Assembly (NCBI GenBank): GCA_002478245.1
Contig: DLMW01000057.1
Coordinates: 1-7,257, forward strand
Reading direction: 5' to 3'
DNA length: 7,257 nt
Source of the DNA: a bacterium UBP18_UBA7526
GTDB taxonomy: Bacteria > UBP18 > UBA7526
Shown: piece after piece, positions 1-4,892 of the stretch
Layout: each line of letters opens with the position of its first letter
How positions within the stretch are numbered: the first letter of the stretch is position 1
Made by a program: the position numbers and the translations under genes
The notes under the pieces: generated by a model
The model's database searches: none
What the model saw: the letters and a program-made list of their open reading frames with translations, nothing else
Told to the model about the DNA's origin: nothing

Positions 1-202
1 CATCCGTCTTTTCCTCTACAATGGCCTGGATAACATCCCTTCTTATCTCCGGAATTTGGAGAAGTTCGGTTTCTTTTGCCCCAAAGACCCCCTTTGGTGA
101 GCCAAACTCTTCAATCAATCTCTTATATAGACTATCGCTAATCCCGGGTATTGCTTTCAGAATCAACCAATCTCTTATCTGAGAGAATTTTTCATTTTCC
201 AT
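1..202 (-). CDS. dprA: DNA-processing protein DprA (Smf), N-terminal fragment
   Basis: This is the first 67 codons of a gene cut by the left edge of the window. DprA binds incoming single-stranded DNA and loads RecA during natural transformation; it is also widespread in bacteria not known to be competent. The visible part is the N-terminal helix-hairpin-helix-like region that precedes the Rossmann domain, with W12-L-I-L-K-A-I-P-G-I followed by a helix ending E-E-F-G-S-P and a second hairpin L-L-Q-I-P-E-I. The ATG at 202 is chosen because it starts the conserved region and lies 7 nt after the stop of the preceding gene. No convincing SD lies in front of it, so translation may depend on coupling to the 83-residue gene. 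The catalogue call rests on the N-terminus alone, but comM in the same window supports it. Confidence 0.85.
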   Translation of the reverse strand, partial: MENEKFSQIRDWLILKAIPGISDSLYKRLIEEFGSPKGVFGAKETELLQIPEIRRDVIQAIVEEKTD

Positions 203-209
203 TTTTTAC

Positions 210-461
210 TTACTTGTGGGCTCCCCGCGGTCCCCGGGTAGGCTTTCCCCTTACTCCGCCTAGGAACTTCTCCTTCCTCTGTCTCTTAATAAGATAGTCC
301 CTCTTTATCCTCTCCTTCTGATAATCCTTGAACCTCTCTCTCTTCTTCTCCTTCTCTATCTCCTCTTCTTCCCGCCACTCTTCATGCTCTGCTCTCATCT
401 CCTCATCATGGACTTCCTTCATATACTCTTCTTCCGGGCTTCTGGGCTTTCTCTTAACCAT
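210..461 (-). CDS. Small, highly charged hypothetical protein
   Basis: The 83-residue product is not a family I recognise. Residues about 9-65 are almost entirely Glu, Lys, Arg and Asp with few hydrophobics, which predicts a single long charged helix or coiled coil. The first residues are basic (K-R-K-P-R), and the C-terminal tail from about 67 is Gly/Arg/Lys/Pro-rich (G-G-V-R-G-K-P-T-R-G-P-R-G) and looks suited to nucleic acid or ribosome contact. No cysteine, signal peptide or membrane segment is present. A strong SD (GGGGAGGG) lies 5 nt before the ATG, which argues for a real gene. It sits 7 nt upstream of dprA and follows its own predicted promoter, so it is probably co-transcribed with dprA. 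A role alongside DprA is inference from position only. Confidence 0.7.
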   Translation of the reverse strand: MVKRKPRSPEEEYMKEVHDEEMRAEHEEWREEEEIEKEKKRERFKDYQKERIKRDYLIKRQRKEKFLGGVRGKPTRGPRGAHK

Positions 462-508
462 CTATCCCTCCCCAGATTGGAAGGCATTACAAGGCCTTTT
501 ACTCCCTT

Positions 509-537
509 TTCTGATATAAGAATATCATACATCAGAA
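509..537. promoter_or_regulatory. Inverted repeat around the extended -10, candidate operator
   Basis: Two 10-nt arms (minus TTCTGATGTA at 537-528 and TATATCAGAA at 518-509) are complementary apart from one G-T position. The 9 nt between them are exactly the extended -10 element TGATATTCT. A protein bound to this dyad would occlude RNA polymerase. The XRE-type regulator encoded about 370 nt upstream is an obvious but untested candidate. The arms are AT-rich and no T-tract follows, so a terminator is unlikely. Confidence 0.35.
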
Positions 538-547
538 GAAAAGTCAA
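519..547 (-). promoter_or_regulatory. Predicted sigma-70-type promoter for the charged protein and dprA
   Basis: Read on the minus strand, the -35 box TTGACT (547-542) is followed by a 17-nt spacer and the -10 box TATTCT (524-519), preceded by TGA, which makes an extended -10. The -35 box contains the TGA stop codon of the zinc-protein gene. The expected transcription start is near 512, giving a leader of about 50 nt. The leader contains only a weak 5-bp hairpin (481-498). Confidence 0.45.
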
Positions 548-834
548 AGCTCTTCAGTAGATACTAAACCCAGAGGGCTTTTAAGATAGATATCCCGGCA
601 CTTCTTACAGAGGTCAAAGGAGAAGTTCTTCCAGATCTCCTCCATTAGTTCCTCCTCATCCATGTCCTTCATCCTCTCCAGGAGCCTCTTAATCTCCTTC
701 TGGAAATCCTTCTTCAAATCCTCCTTGGTAATGACTAAGGTATCGTAGGCGGCGATGACATCGATACTTACCTTATACCTCAGGGTATGAGGCCTTATCT
801 CCCTCCCGCACATATCACAGGTGTACCTGATCAC
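544..834 (-). CDS. Small putative zinc-binding protein with two CxxC motifs
   Basis: The 96-residue product carries one CxxC near the N-terminus (C6-D-M-C9) and one near the C-terminus (C76-K-K-C79), joined by a beta-like segment (R-Y-K-V-S-I-D-V) and a long charged helix (about 37-68). The paired knuckles suggest a single zinc site. I recall similar short proteins, with a C-D-x-C-G start and an F-D-L-C end followed by P-L-G, in planctomycetes and other uncultured bacteria, but know no function for them. The start is a GTG with AGAGGAGG 8 nt upstream; the in-frame codon two positions earlier is a stop, and the nearby ATG is out of frame and too close to the SD. It follows the XRE regulator, so the two may act together, but an intrinsic-terminator-like hairpin lies between them. 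Confidence 0.75.
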   Translation of the reverse strand: MIRYTCDMCGREIRPHTLRYKVSIDVIAAYDTLVITKEDLKKDFQKEIKRLLERMKDMDEEELMEEIWKNFSFDLCKKCRDIYLKSPLGLVSTEEL

Positions 835-853
835 CTCTCATTCCTCCTCTAAT

Positions 854-873
854 AAAAAATGCCCCTTAGGGCA
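854..873 (-). terminator. Short intrinsic-terminator-like hairpin ahead of the zinc-protein gene
   Basis: On the minus strand, TGCCC-TAAG-GGGCA forms a perfect 5-bp stem with a 4-nt loop and is followed at once by six T residues. The stem is short, so termination may be partial. The SD of the zinc-protein gene begins only about 6 nt after the T-tract, leaving no space for a promoter. The downstream gene must therefore be reached by read-through. Confidence 0.45.
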
Positions 874-880
874 GCCATCC

Positions 881-908
881 TAATTCGCATCTTTTAGATT
901 CGCGTCTA
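881..908 (-). repeat. Degenerate copy of the 18-bp GCGAAT repeat
   Basis: On the minus strand this stretch holds GACGCGAATC and ATGCGAAT separated by TAAAAG. Both blocks also occur in the repeat at the end of the kinase-like gene (4306-4380). It begins in the TAG stop codon of the regulator gene. Within it, TTTAGA (910-905) and TCTAAA (898-893) form a perfect 6-bp hairpin with loop CGCGAA. Confidence 0.5.
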
Positions 909-1277
909 AAGGAGCTCATCAGGCATCTCTTCTTTGACCACCTTCTTAATCTTTTTCACTCTCTCAGCCGGTGCCTCCACTGAAGGTATAGCACGTGCCC
1001 TGCTTAAGAGCCTTATCGCTCCTGGTTTCTCTAAATCCTTCTGATACCTTGCTGGGATCCTTCCCGCATAGATAACTAAGCTATCCGGGTCAATATCCAA
1101 CTTCTGGGCTAATCTAATAATTACTCTCTCATCTGAGGGAGGGTTGCGCTTTCCGCTCAATACCTTGGAAAGGAAACTGGAGTCCAGACCTGCTTCCCGG
1201 GCAGCCCTTCTCATGCTCCAGCCCTTCTTCTCCAGGGCCTCTCTTATCGCTTTAATGAATGTGGCGTGAAGTGCCAT
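906..1277 (-). CDS. XRE-family (Cro/CI-type) helix-turn-helix regulator
   Basis: The 123-residue protein has a Cro/CI-type DNA-binding domain at about residues 7-62. The HTH core is S21-M-R-R-A-A-R-E-A-G-L-D-S-S-F-L-S-K-V-L, followed by the typical S-G-K-R-N-P-P and a helix ending in D-I-D-P-D. The remaining 60 residues are basic and helical, ending in E-E-M-P-D-E-L-L, with no recognisable ligand-binding domain. It probably acts as a cytoplasmic dimeric repressor or activator. The ATG has GGGAGGAG 9 nt upstream. A predicted promoter and an 11-bp palindrome lie directly in front, which suggests autoregulation, as is common in the family. It heads a cluster with the zinc protein, the charged protein and dprA. 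Its targets cannot be read from the sequence. Confidence 0.85.
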   Translation of the reverse strand: MALHATFIKAIREALEKKGWSMRRAAREAGLDSSFLSKVLSGKRNPPSDERVIIRLAQKLDIDPDSLVIYAGRIPARYQKDLEKPGAIRLLSRARAIPSVEAPAERVKKIKKVVKEEMPDELL

Positions 1278-1294
1278 TTAAAGTCTCCTCCCGC

Positions 1295-1305
1295 AGAATT
1301 ATTCT
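1295..1305. promoter_or_regulatory. Perfect palindrome at the predicted start of the regulator transcript
   Basis: AGAAT-T-ATTCT on the plus strand is a perfect 5+1+5 palindrome, lying between the predicted -10 and the SD of the XRE regulator. Its position suits an autoregulatory operator. The site is short and AT-rich, so chance is a real alternative. Confidence 0.3.
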
Positions 1306-1313
1306 AAAATTAC

Positions 1314-1341
1314 TTTATCATACCTCTTTAGTGGATGTCAA
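1314..1341 (-). promoter_or_regulatory. Predicted promoter of the XRE regulator
   Basis: On the minus strand the -35 box TTGACA (1341-1336) is a perfect consensus and includes the TGA stop of the NTF2-like gene. With a 16-nt spacer the -10 is GATAAA (1319-1314). With 18 nt it is TAAAGT preceded by TGA, an extended form like that of the other two predicted promoters. The start would fall near 1307, giving a leader of about 30 nt. Confidence 0.45.
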
Positions 1342-1778
1342 CCCCCATCTTTAGGGAATGAGGCTTTGATGATCCTCCACTTACCATTCTCTTTTCTGAA
1401 GTATAGGGTGAATCTCTCCTGACCCTTAATGGGGCCGGTCTCTAGGCTTTGGGCAGAGACGATGACTCCCAGGTTTACCTGGGCCTTCGAACCTTTCAAA
1501 ATAATCTCCCTCTTTCTTATCCAGATGTTAATCTCATCATATTCCGCAAATGCTTCCTGGGCATCCTTTTTTATCGATTGATAGCTCTGGCCATATTCGT
1601 CAGAATAGTCCTGGGAAATGTACCTCATGCATTCCGCCAAGTCCTCCCTTTCGATGGCCTCCTTCCCCCGATTGATGATGATCTTTAACCTCCTCTCTTC
1701 TCTGGTGTTGTAGTCAAAGGCCTGATAAATAGCTACAATCAGAATCAAGACAAGAAGAATCTTGAGGAATTCTCTCAC
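1338..1778 (-). CDS. Membrane-anchored NTF2-like (SnoaL-type fold) protein
   Basis: The 146-residue product starts with a hydrophobic signal anchor (about residues 4-20). The rest resembles the NTF2/SnoaL cone fold: a helix with E-A-I-E-R-E-D, a second helix with M-R-Y-I-S-Q-D-Y-S-D, then alternating strands ending in F-T-L-Y-F-R-K-E-N-G-K-W-R-I-I-K-A. The ending of strand, N-G-x-W and strand is typical of this superfamily. No lipobox is seen, so it is probably tethered to the inner membrane and faces the periplasm. The start is GTG at 1778, overlapping the TGA of lnt by 4 nt (GTGA), with AAGGAAAAGGAT in front, so translation is coupled to lnt. NTF2-like folds serve as binding or scaffold modules as well as enzymes, and no catalytic residues can be assigned. 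A link to lipoprotein maturation is inference from coupling. Confidence 0.7.
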   Translation of the reverse strand: MREFLKILLVLILIVAIYQAFDYNTREERRLKIIINRGKEAIEREDLAECMRYISQDYSDEYGQSYQSIKKDAQEAFAEYDEINIWIRKREIILKGSKAQVNLGVIVSAQSLETGPIKGQERFTLYFRKENGKWRIIKASFPKDGG

Positions 1779-3169
1779 ATCCTTTTCCTTTTGAAGATAG
1801 CAGAGAGAAATAGAAGGATAGTAACTCCCTGGCAGAGGTAGGGGAAAATAAAACCATATCTGGCGTAAAAGGAAACCTCCTCATTTAATTTTACCTCACC
1901 AATTAAAATATCTGAGATGCCAAAATCTAATTTCTCTATTATCCGACCATAGGGGTCGATAATCTGTGAGATTCCCGAACTCGCTACCCGCACAATATAT
2001 CTTCTGGCCTCTACTGCCCGAAGAGGGCTCAGGGCAGAATGCTGGATATGTTGGACCCTTCCCCATCTCTTGGGATCATAGTTGGGAACGATGAGAACTC
2101 CAGCCCCATTCTTGACCAAGGCCCGAGTGAGGTCAGTATAGTCCAGGTCATAGCAGAGTTCAATGCCCAATTTTCCTAAGGAAGTATTGAAGACCCTTGC
2201 CTCCCTTCCTGGGATGAGGAGGCTCTCCACGAATTGAACAGTATGGATCTTAATATACTCTCCCATCAAATCCCCTTGGGGAGAAAAGATTAGGGCCTTG
2301 TTGATGAATTTATCAGGAACTTGAGCAGAGTCTATGACTCCAACAATGAGATGGCTCTTTACCTCTTTTGCTAAATTGGCGAGTTCTTTAAATTTCTCTT
2401 CCTTATCAATGTAGAAATAGGGAAGGCTATACTCTGGCCAAATGACCAGATCTACCCTCTCTTTAGTTGTCTGAAGGGTCAAGGAGGAAAGACGGGATAG
2501 ACTATGGGATTCATCCTGGATAATGGCCACCTTGATCCCCGCCTTTGGCGGCTGGATCCTTGATCCGGTTACAACCCACTTACCGTAAATGAAGAAGACA
2601 CCAATGACTATTGCTCCTATTATGACTGGGAGAATCTTTTGGACCTTGGACTTCGGACTTCGGACTTCGCCTAGAGAACGGGCGATGGTGGCATTCACTA
2701 AGACAATTAGGAAGGAAATCCCGTATACCCCGAAGAGAGAAGCAGATTGCAATAAGGGAAGATTCTGCCCCTGACTATAACCCAGGGAAAGCCAGGTAAA
2801 TTTCAGAGGATAGCACTCACTCCTGAAGAACTCAATCGCTACCCAGATAATAGGAGCCGTTAAAAGATTTAAGGCAATGAAGCGATGGAGAGTGGAGAAG
2901 AGGGCGATGAATAGGGCCAGGAGGGAGAAAAGACCCAGGCAGGTAATGCTTAGGCCGAAGAGACGGATGAACCACCAAAGGCTCCCAGAGTAGAGAACCA
3001 GACCAGTAATCGCTCCTAAGTTAGCTGCCTCTTTAATTTTGGTATCCTTAATGGCCAAGAAGAGTGGTACTAAGGCGAACCAGACAAGAATGGGGAGATT
3101 GAAGGGAGGAAAGGAAGATATTAAGAGTAATCCAGACAATACCGCTAAGGAGATTCTCTTTAAAGTCAT
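1775..3169 (-). CDS. lnt: Apolipoprotein N-acyltransferase
   Basis: Lnt transfers an acyl chain from phospholipid to the alpha-amino group of the diacylglyceryl-cysteine of lipoproteins, the last step of their maturation at the inner membrane. The 464-residue protein has several N-terminal membrane segments (about residues 5-200), a nitrilase-type periplasmic domain (about 210-435) and one C-terminal membrane segment. In this numbering the expected triad is Glu246 (W-P-E), Lys307 (Y-I-K) and Cys339 (L-C-Y), and Glu315 in F-V-E is also kept. After Cys-Tyr the residue is Asp341, where E. coli Lnt has Glu389. The start at 3169 has GAGG 8 nt upstream. An in-frame ATG at 3238 would add 23 residues, but these are encoded by the intrinsic terminator of the preceding gene. 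A 7-bp tandem repeat encodes part of the loop before the last membrane segment ahead of the nitrilase domain. Confidence 0.92.
   Translation of the reverse strand: MTLKRISLAVLSGLLLISSFPPFNLPILVWFALVPLFLAIKDTKIKEAANLGAITGLVLYSGSLWWFIRLFGLSITCLGLFSLLALFIALFSTLHRFIALNLLTAPIIWVAIEFFRSECYPLKFTWLSLGYSQGQNLPLLQSASLFGVYGISFLIVLVNATIARSLGEVRSPKSKVQKILPVIIGAIVIGVFFIYGKWVVTGSRIQPPKAGIKVAIIQDESHSLSRLSSLTLQTTKERVDLVIWPEYSLPYFYIDKEEKFKELANLAKEVKSHLIVGVIDSAQVPDKFINKALIFSPQGDLMGEYIKIHTVQFVESLLIPGREARVFNTSLGKLGIELCYDLDYTDLTRALVKNGAGVLIVPNYDPKRWGRVQHIQHSALSPLRAVEARRYIVRVASSGISQIIDPYGRIIEKLDFGISDILIGEVKLNEEVSFYARYGFIFPYLCQGVTILLFLSAIFKRKRM
2641..2668 (-). repeat. Four tandem 7-bp units inside lnt
   Basis: On the plus strand the units are GGACCTT, then GGACTTC three times, and the next base (G at 2669) continues the pattern. 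They encode about residues 168-176 of Lnt (E-V-R-S-P-K-S-K-V), in a positively charged, probably cytoplasmic loop. Because 7 is not a multiple of 3, gain or loss of one unit would shift the frame and remove the catalytic domain. Confidence 0.85.
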
Positions 3170-3192
3170 TTCAAGATCCTCTACTTTCAGAT

Positions 3193-3232
3193 AAAAAAGG
3201 AAGGCCCATCCCAGATTAAGGATAGGCCTTCC
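3193..3232 (-). terminator. Strong intrinsic terminator of the PfpI-family gene, in the lnt leader
   Basis: On the minus strand GGAAGGCCTATCC (3232-3220) pairs with GGATGGGCCTTCC (3211-3199) over 13 bp with one G-U pair and an 8-nt loop. Six T residues follow (3198-3193). It begins 16 nt after the stop of the PfpI-family gene and ends about 23 nt before the lnt ATG, so it would also control read-through into lnt. A competing 6-bp pairing exists between AAGGAT (3242-3237) and ATCCTT (3223-3218), much weaker than the terminator stem. Confidence 0.85.
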
Positions 3233-3248
3233 CGACATCCTTTATTTC

Positions 3249-3836
3249 TTATTTGCCAGCGAGGGCCTTTACTATCGCCTCCCCAAAGGCTTTGGCTGAC
3301 CTTGGGCCATCAGCAGTAACGATCTTTCCATCGACCTGAACACTGGAGGGAACGTATTGCGCTCCCAGGTTGCGTAGTCTGGGCCCCTCTGAAGGCCAGA
3401 CGGTTGCTCTTTTGCCCTTCAATACTCCCGCATTGGCTAAGGTTACGGGAGCGATGCAGATGGCTCCCAGAACCTTATTCTGCTTCACCGCTTCTTGAGC
3501 GATAGTATGGGCAATCTTATTATCCCAGTACTCACTCGACCCCGAACCGCCGATAAAGAGAATCCCGTCATAATCCTCTGCCTTAACCCGGTTAAGGAGA
3601 ATGTCGGGCTGGACATAGAGGCCGAGCATTCCTCGACAACCCTCTAAGGTAGAAGAGGCAACGGTCACCTTCGCTCCCTGGGCCTCCAGAATCTTGCGGG
3701 GCTCTCTATACTCCTCATCCCGGAAGTTACTGGAGGCAATAATCATTAATATCCTCTTTCCTTCTATTCTCTCCAACTCCTCACCTCCTTGGGCACAGCC
3801 AGCGACTAATACCCCGATCAACAGGATCAGTAGCAT
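3249..3836 (-). CDS. DJ-1/PfpI-family protein, predicted lipoprotein
   Basis: The 195-residue product has a very short signal peptide ending in a lipobox (L-V-A-G-C14), so it should be diacylated on Cys14 and held at the cell envelope. Residues about 27-193 form a DJ-1/PfpI (class I glutamine amidotransferase-like) domain: a first strand R-I-L-M-I-I-A, the G-I-L-F-I-G-G-S-G loop, and the nucleophile elbow G114-A-I-C117-I-A-P followed by V-T-L-A-N-A-G-V-L. Cys117 is the expected nucleophile. Family members include proteases, deglycases or glyoxalases, and chaperones, so the reaction cannot be named. The usual acidic residue after the first strand appears as Arg39 in F-R-D-E-E, a form I believe recurs in one subfamily. 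GGAGGAGG lies about 7 nt before the ATG, behind a good promoter, and a terminator follows. The product would be a substrate of Lnt, encoded next door. Confidence 0.85.
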   Translation of the reverse strand: MLLILLIGVLVAGCAQGGEELERIEGKRILMIIASSNFRDEEYREPRKILEAQGAKVTVASSTLEGCRGMLGLYVQPDILLNRVKAEDYDGILFIGGSGSSEYWDNKIAHTIAQEAVKQNKVLGAICIAPVTLANAGVLKGKRATVWPSEGPRLRNLGAQYVPSSVQVDGKIVTADGPRSAKAFGEAIVKALAGK

Positions 3837-3858
3837 CTTAAAGCCTCCTCCATCTTCT

Positions 3859-3888
3859 TTTATATCACATTCCTTAAGAAGAAGTCAA
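3859..3888 (-). promoter_or_regulatory. Predicted promoter of the PfpI-family gene
   Basis: On the minus strand TTGACT (3888-3883), an 18-nt spacer and TATAAA (3864-3859) preceded by TGA give a strong extended -10 promoter. The start would fall near 3852, leaving a leader of only about 16 nt, nearly all SD. Arms TCTTCTT and AAGAAGA flank the -10 region, but they overlap purine-rich SD-like sequence and may be chance. Confidence 0.6.
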
Positions 3889-3902
3889 CCCGTTAGAAAT
3901 TC
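3889..3902 (-). promoter_or_regulatory. Motif GAATTTCTAACGGG abutting the -35, shared with comM
   Basis: On the minus strand GAATTTCTAACGGG ends exactly where the predicted -35 box of the PfpI-family gene begins. The same string with one extra T lies at 7214-7228, ending one base before the likely -35 of comM. An activator site or UP-like element is possible; this is inference from two copies. Confidence 0.4.
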
Positions 3903-3938
3903 CTTTTATGAGGATAATATGCCTAAATGTTATTATTC

Positions 3939-4292
3939 CTACTCTATCCTCTTAGCGCTGATCCTCTGGGCATTCTCCTTAGCATCCCTGATAGAATGGA
4001 TTCCCAAGAGGCCGATTCCCAGGATGCCCACCGCTAACAAGACAATCCCTAAAATAGAAACCCTTACTTCTAAGCAAGCGAAGTAGATGAGGATAGCGCC
4101 TATGATGACCAGGATCATCCCCAAAGCAGAGAGGGCCATCTGGATTAGCCCCTTATTGATCTGGCCATTATAGATCTGACCCAGTCCAGTCCATAGAAAG
4201 GAATAGACCCCGGCCAGTCCTGGATCCTTAAGGGAGCGCCTTATCCTCTCCTCCTCTAAGATCCTCTCTTTCTCCTCACTAGTCAAAGCCAT
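3939..4292 (-). CDS. TM2-like integral membrane protein
   Basis: The 117-residue product begins with a charged cytoplasmic helix (S-E-E-K-E-R-I-L-E-E-E-R-I-R-R). A TM2-domain-like motif follows at about residues 25-50: hydrophobic turn, then G36-L-G-Q-I-Y-N-G-Q-I-N-K-G. Two long membrane segments (about 48-71 and 76-98) come next, and a charged tail ends the protein. The G-x-G-x-x-Y-x-G-x-x-x-K-G pattern is the hallmark of TM2-type membrane proteins, whose function in bacteria is mostly unknown. GGAGG lies 5 nt before the ATG. The gene lies 31 nt downstream of the kinase-like gene, and the intervening DNA is the inner part of an inverted repeat. It is probably the last gene of the comM-led unit. 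I see no convincing terminator after it, only an AT-rich imperfect hairpin without a T-tract. Confidence 0.75.
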   Translation of the reverse strand: MALTSEEKERILEEERIRRSLKDPGLAGVYSFLWTGLGQIYNGQINKGLIQMALSALGMILVIIGAILIYFACLEVRVSILGIVLLAVGILGIGLLGIHSIRDAKENAQRISAKRIE

Positions 4293-4305
4293 CTCTTCCT
4301 CCTAA

Positions 4306-4380
4306 ACGCGAATTCTCGCGAATTTATTCGCATTGATTCGCGTCTTTGCGATGGTTTGCGTTTTCACGTTGATTTGTGTT
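4306..4380 (-). repeat. Tandem 18-bp repeat and inverted repeat at the end of the kinase-like gene
   Basis: Three diverged 18-bp units (4380-4363, 4362-4345, 4344-4327), roughly CGCGAATCAACGCGAAGA on the minus strand, encode the protein tail N-T-N-Q-R-E, N-A-N-H-R-K, D-A-N-Q-C-E. Past the stop codon the pattern continues in inverted orientation. Arms 4306-4323 and 4326-4343 match at 14 of 18 positions around a 2-nt centre, placing the TAA stop (4326-4324) at the tip of a hairpin. No T-tract follows. A degenerate relative lies at 881-908. Confidence 0.8.
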
Positions 4381-4878
4381 TAGGGCCCTTAGAAGTTCAT
4401 CGAGTTGGGCGCGCATCTCTTCTAGGGGGAGATTGCCATCCAGGACATTCTCTATCTTTACCCCATCCATGGCCGTCTCGCTCTCATCCTCCAATCTCTC
4501 AATGGCCGCCGTGCCATCCCTTTCGGTCAGCCTCTTGATGCAGATCTCCCGATCAGCAACCACCCTTATTATCTTAAAACCCTCCTTCTTCAGTGCTTCA
4601 TATTCATTGGGATAGCGCACATCATCCACCACGATCTTATTCTTTCCCTTTATCCTATCTATGAGAAAATCGATCCAGACACTGGGCCGGATCTCCCTCA
4701 TCTTAAATCCGATATCCTGCAATAACTTTCTGTCCTTTCCTTTCATTTTGAAAAGCCTTACGGCAATCCTCTTCACCTCATCAGCAACGGCATGCCGTTT
4801 ATAGCCATACTTCTTGACGAGATGATCAGCGGCCGCTGTCTTCCCCGTCCCTGCCTTTCCACAGATCCCGATATTCAT
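4324..4878 (-). CDS. P-loop NTPase resembling deoxynucleoside-monophosphate kinase
   Basis: The 184-residue protein starts with a Walker A motif (G7-K-A-G-T-G-K-T14). The segments K51-L-L-Q-D-I-G, V67-W-I-D, a Walker-B-like strand I-V-V-D85-D-V-R-Y-P-N-E and D121-E-S-E-T-A-M-D follow the order seen in phage-type dNMP kinases, which phosphorylate deoxynucleoside monophosphates to diphosphates. Dephospho-CoA kinase and adenylate kinase share the fold but fit less well. The core seems complete by about residue 166. The last 18 residues are three hexapeptides encoded by the intergenic-type repeat, so they are probably a non-functional extension. AGGAGG overlaps the stop codon of the transglycosylase gene and lies 8 nt before the ATG, implying coupling. 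A phage origin or a salvage role is possible, but the sequence does not decide. Substrate is inferred. Confidence 0.7.
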   Translation of the reverse strand: MNIGICGKAGTGKTAAADHLVKKYGYKRHAVADEVKRIAVRLFKMKGKDRKLLQDIGFKMREIRPSVWIDFLIDRIKGKNKIVVDDVRYPNEYEALKKEGFKIIRVVADREICIKRLTERDGTAAIERLEDESETAMDGVKIENVLDGNLPLEEMRAQLDELLRALNTNQRENANHRKDANQCE

Positions 4879-4892
4879 CCCGCACCCCTCCT

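Noticed and set aside
481..498. AAGGC/GCCTT hairpin in the leader of the charged-protein gene
   Set aside because: It has only five base pairs and no link to a T-tract or to the SD.
3170..3238. N-terminal extension of Lnt from an in-frame ATG at 3238
   Set aside because: Its codons coincide with the intrinsic terminator, its SD spacing is poor, and the ATG at 3169 has a good SD and starts the typical Lnt N-terminus.
3903..3938. AT-rich hairpin after the TM2-like gene
   Set aside because: AGGAATAATA and TATTATCCT pair only with a bulge and no T-tract follows, so I do not call a terminator.
3694..4086. Open frames on the plus strand, including this one and those at 328-519, 1449-1688, 4356-4615 and 6302-6682
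   Set aside because: Each lies opposite a well-supported minus-strand gene, or its SD and promoter. None has a recognisable domain or a proper SD.
4306..4380. CRISPR-like array
   Set aside because: The units are 18 bp, contiguous and in frame within a gene. There are no unique spacers and no cas gene.
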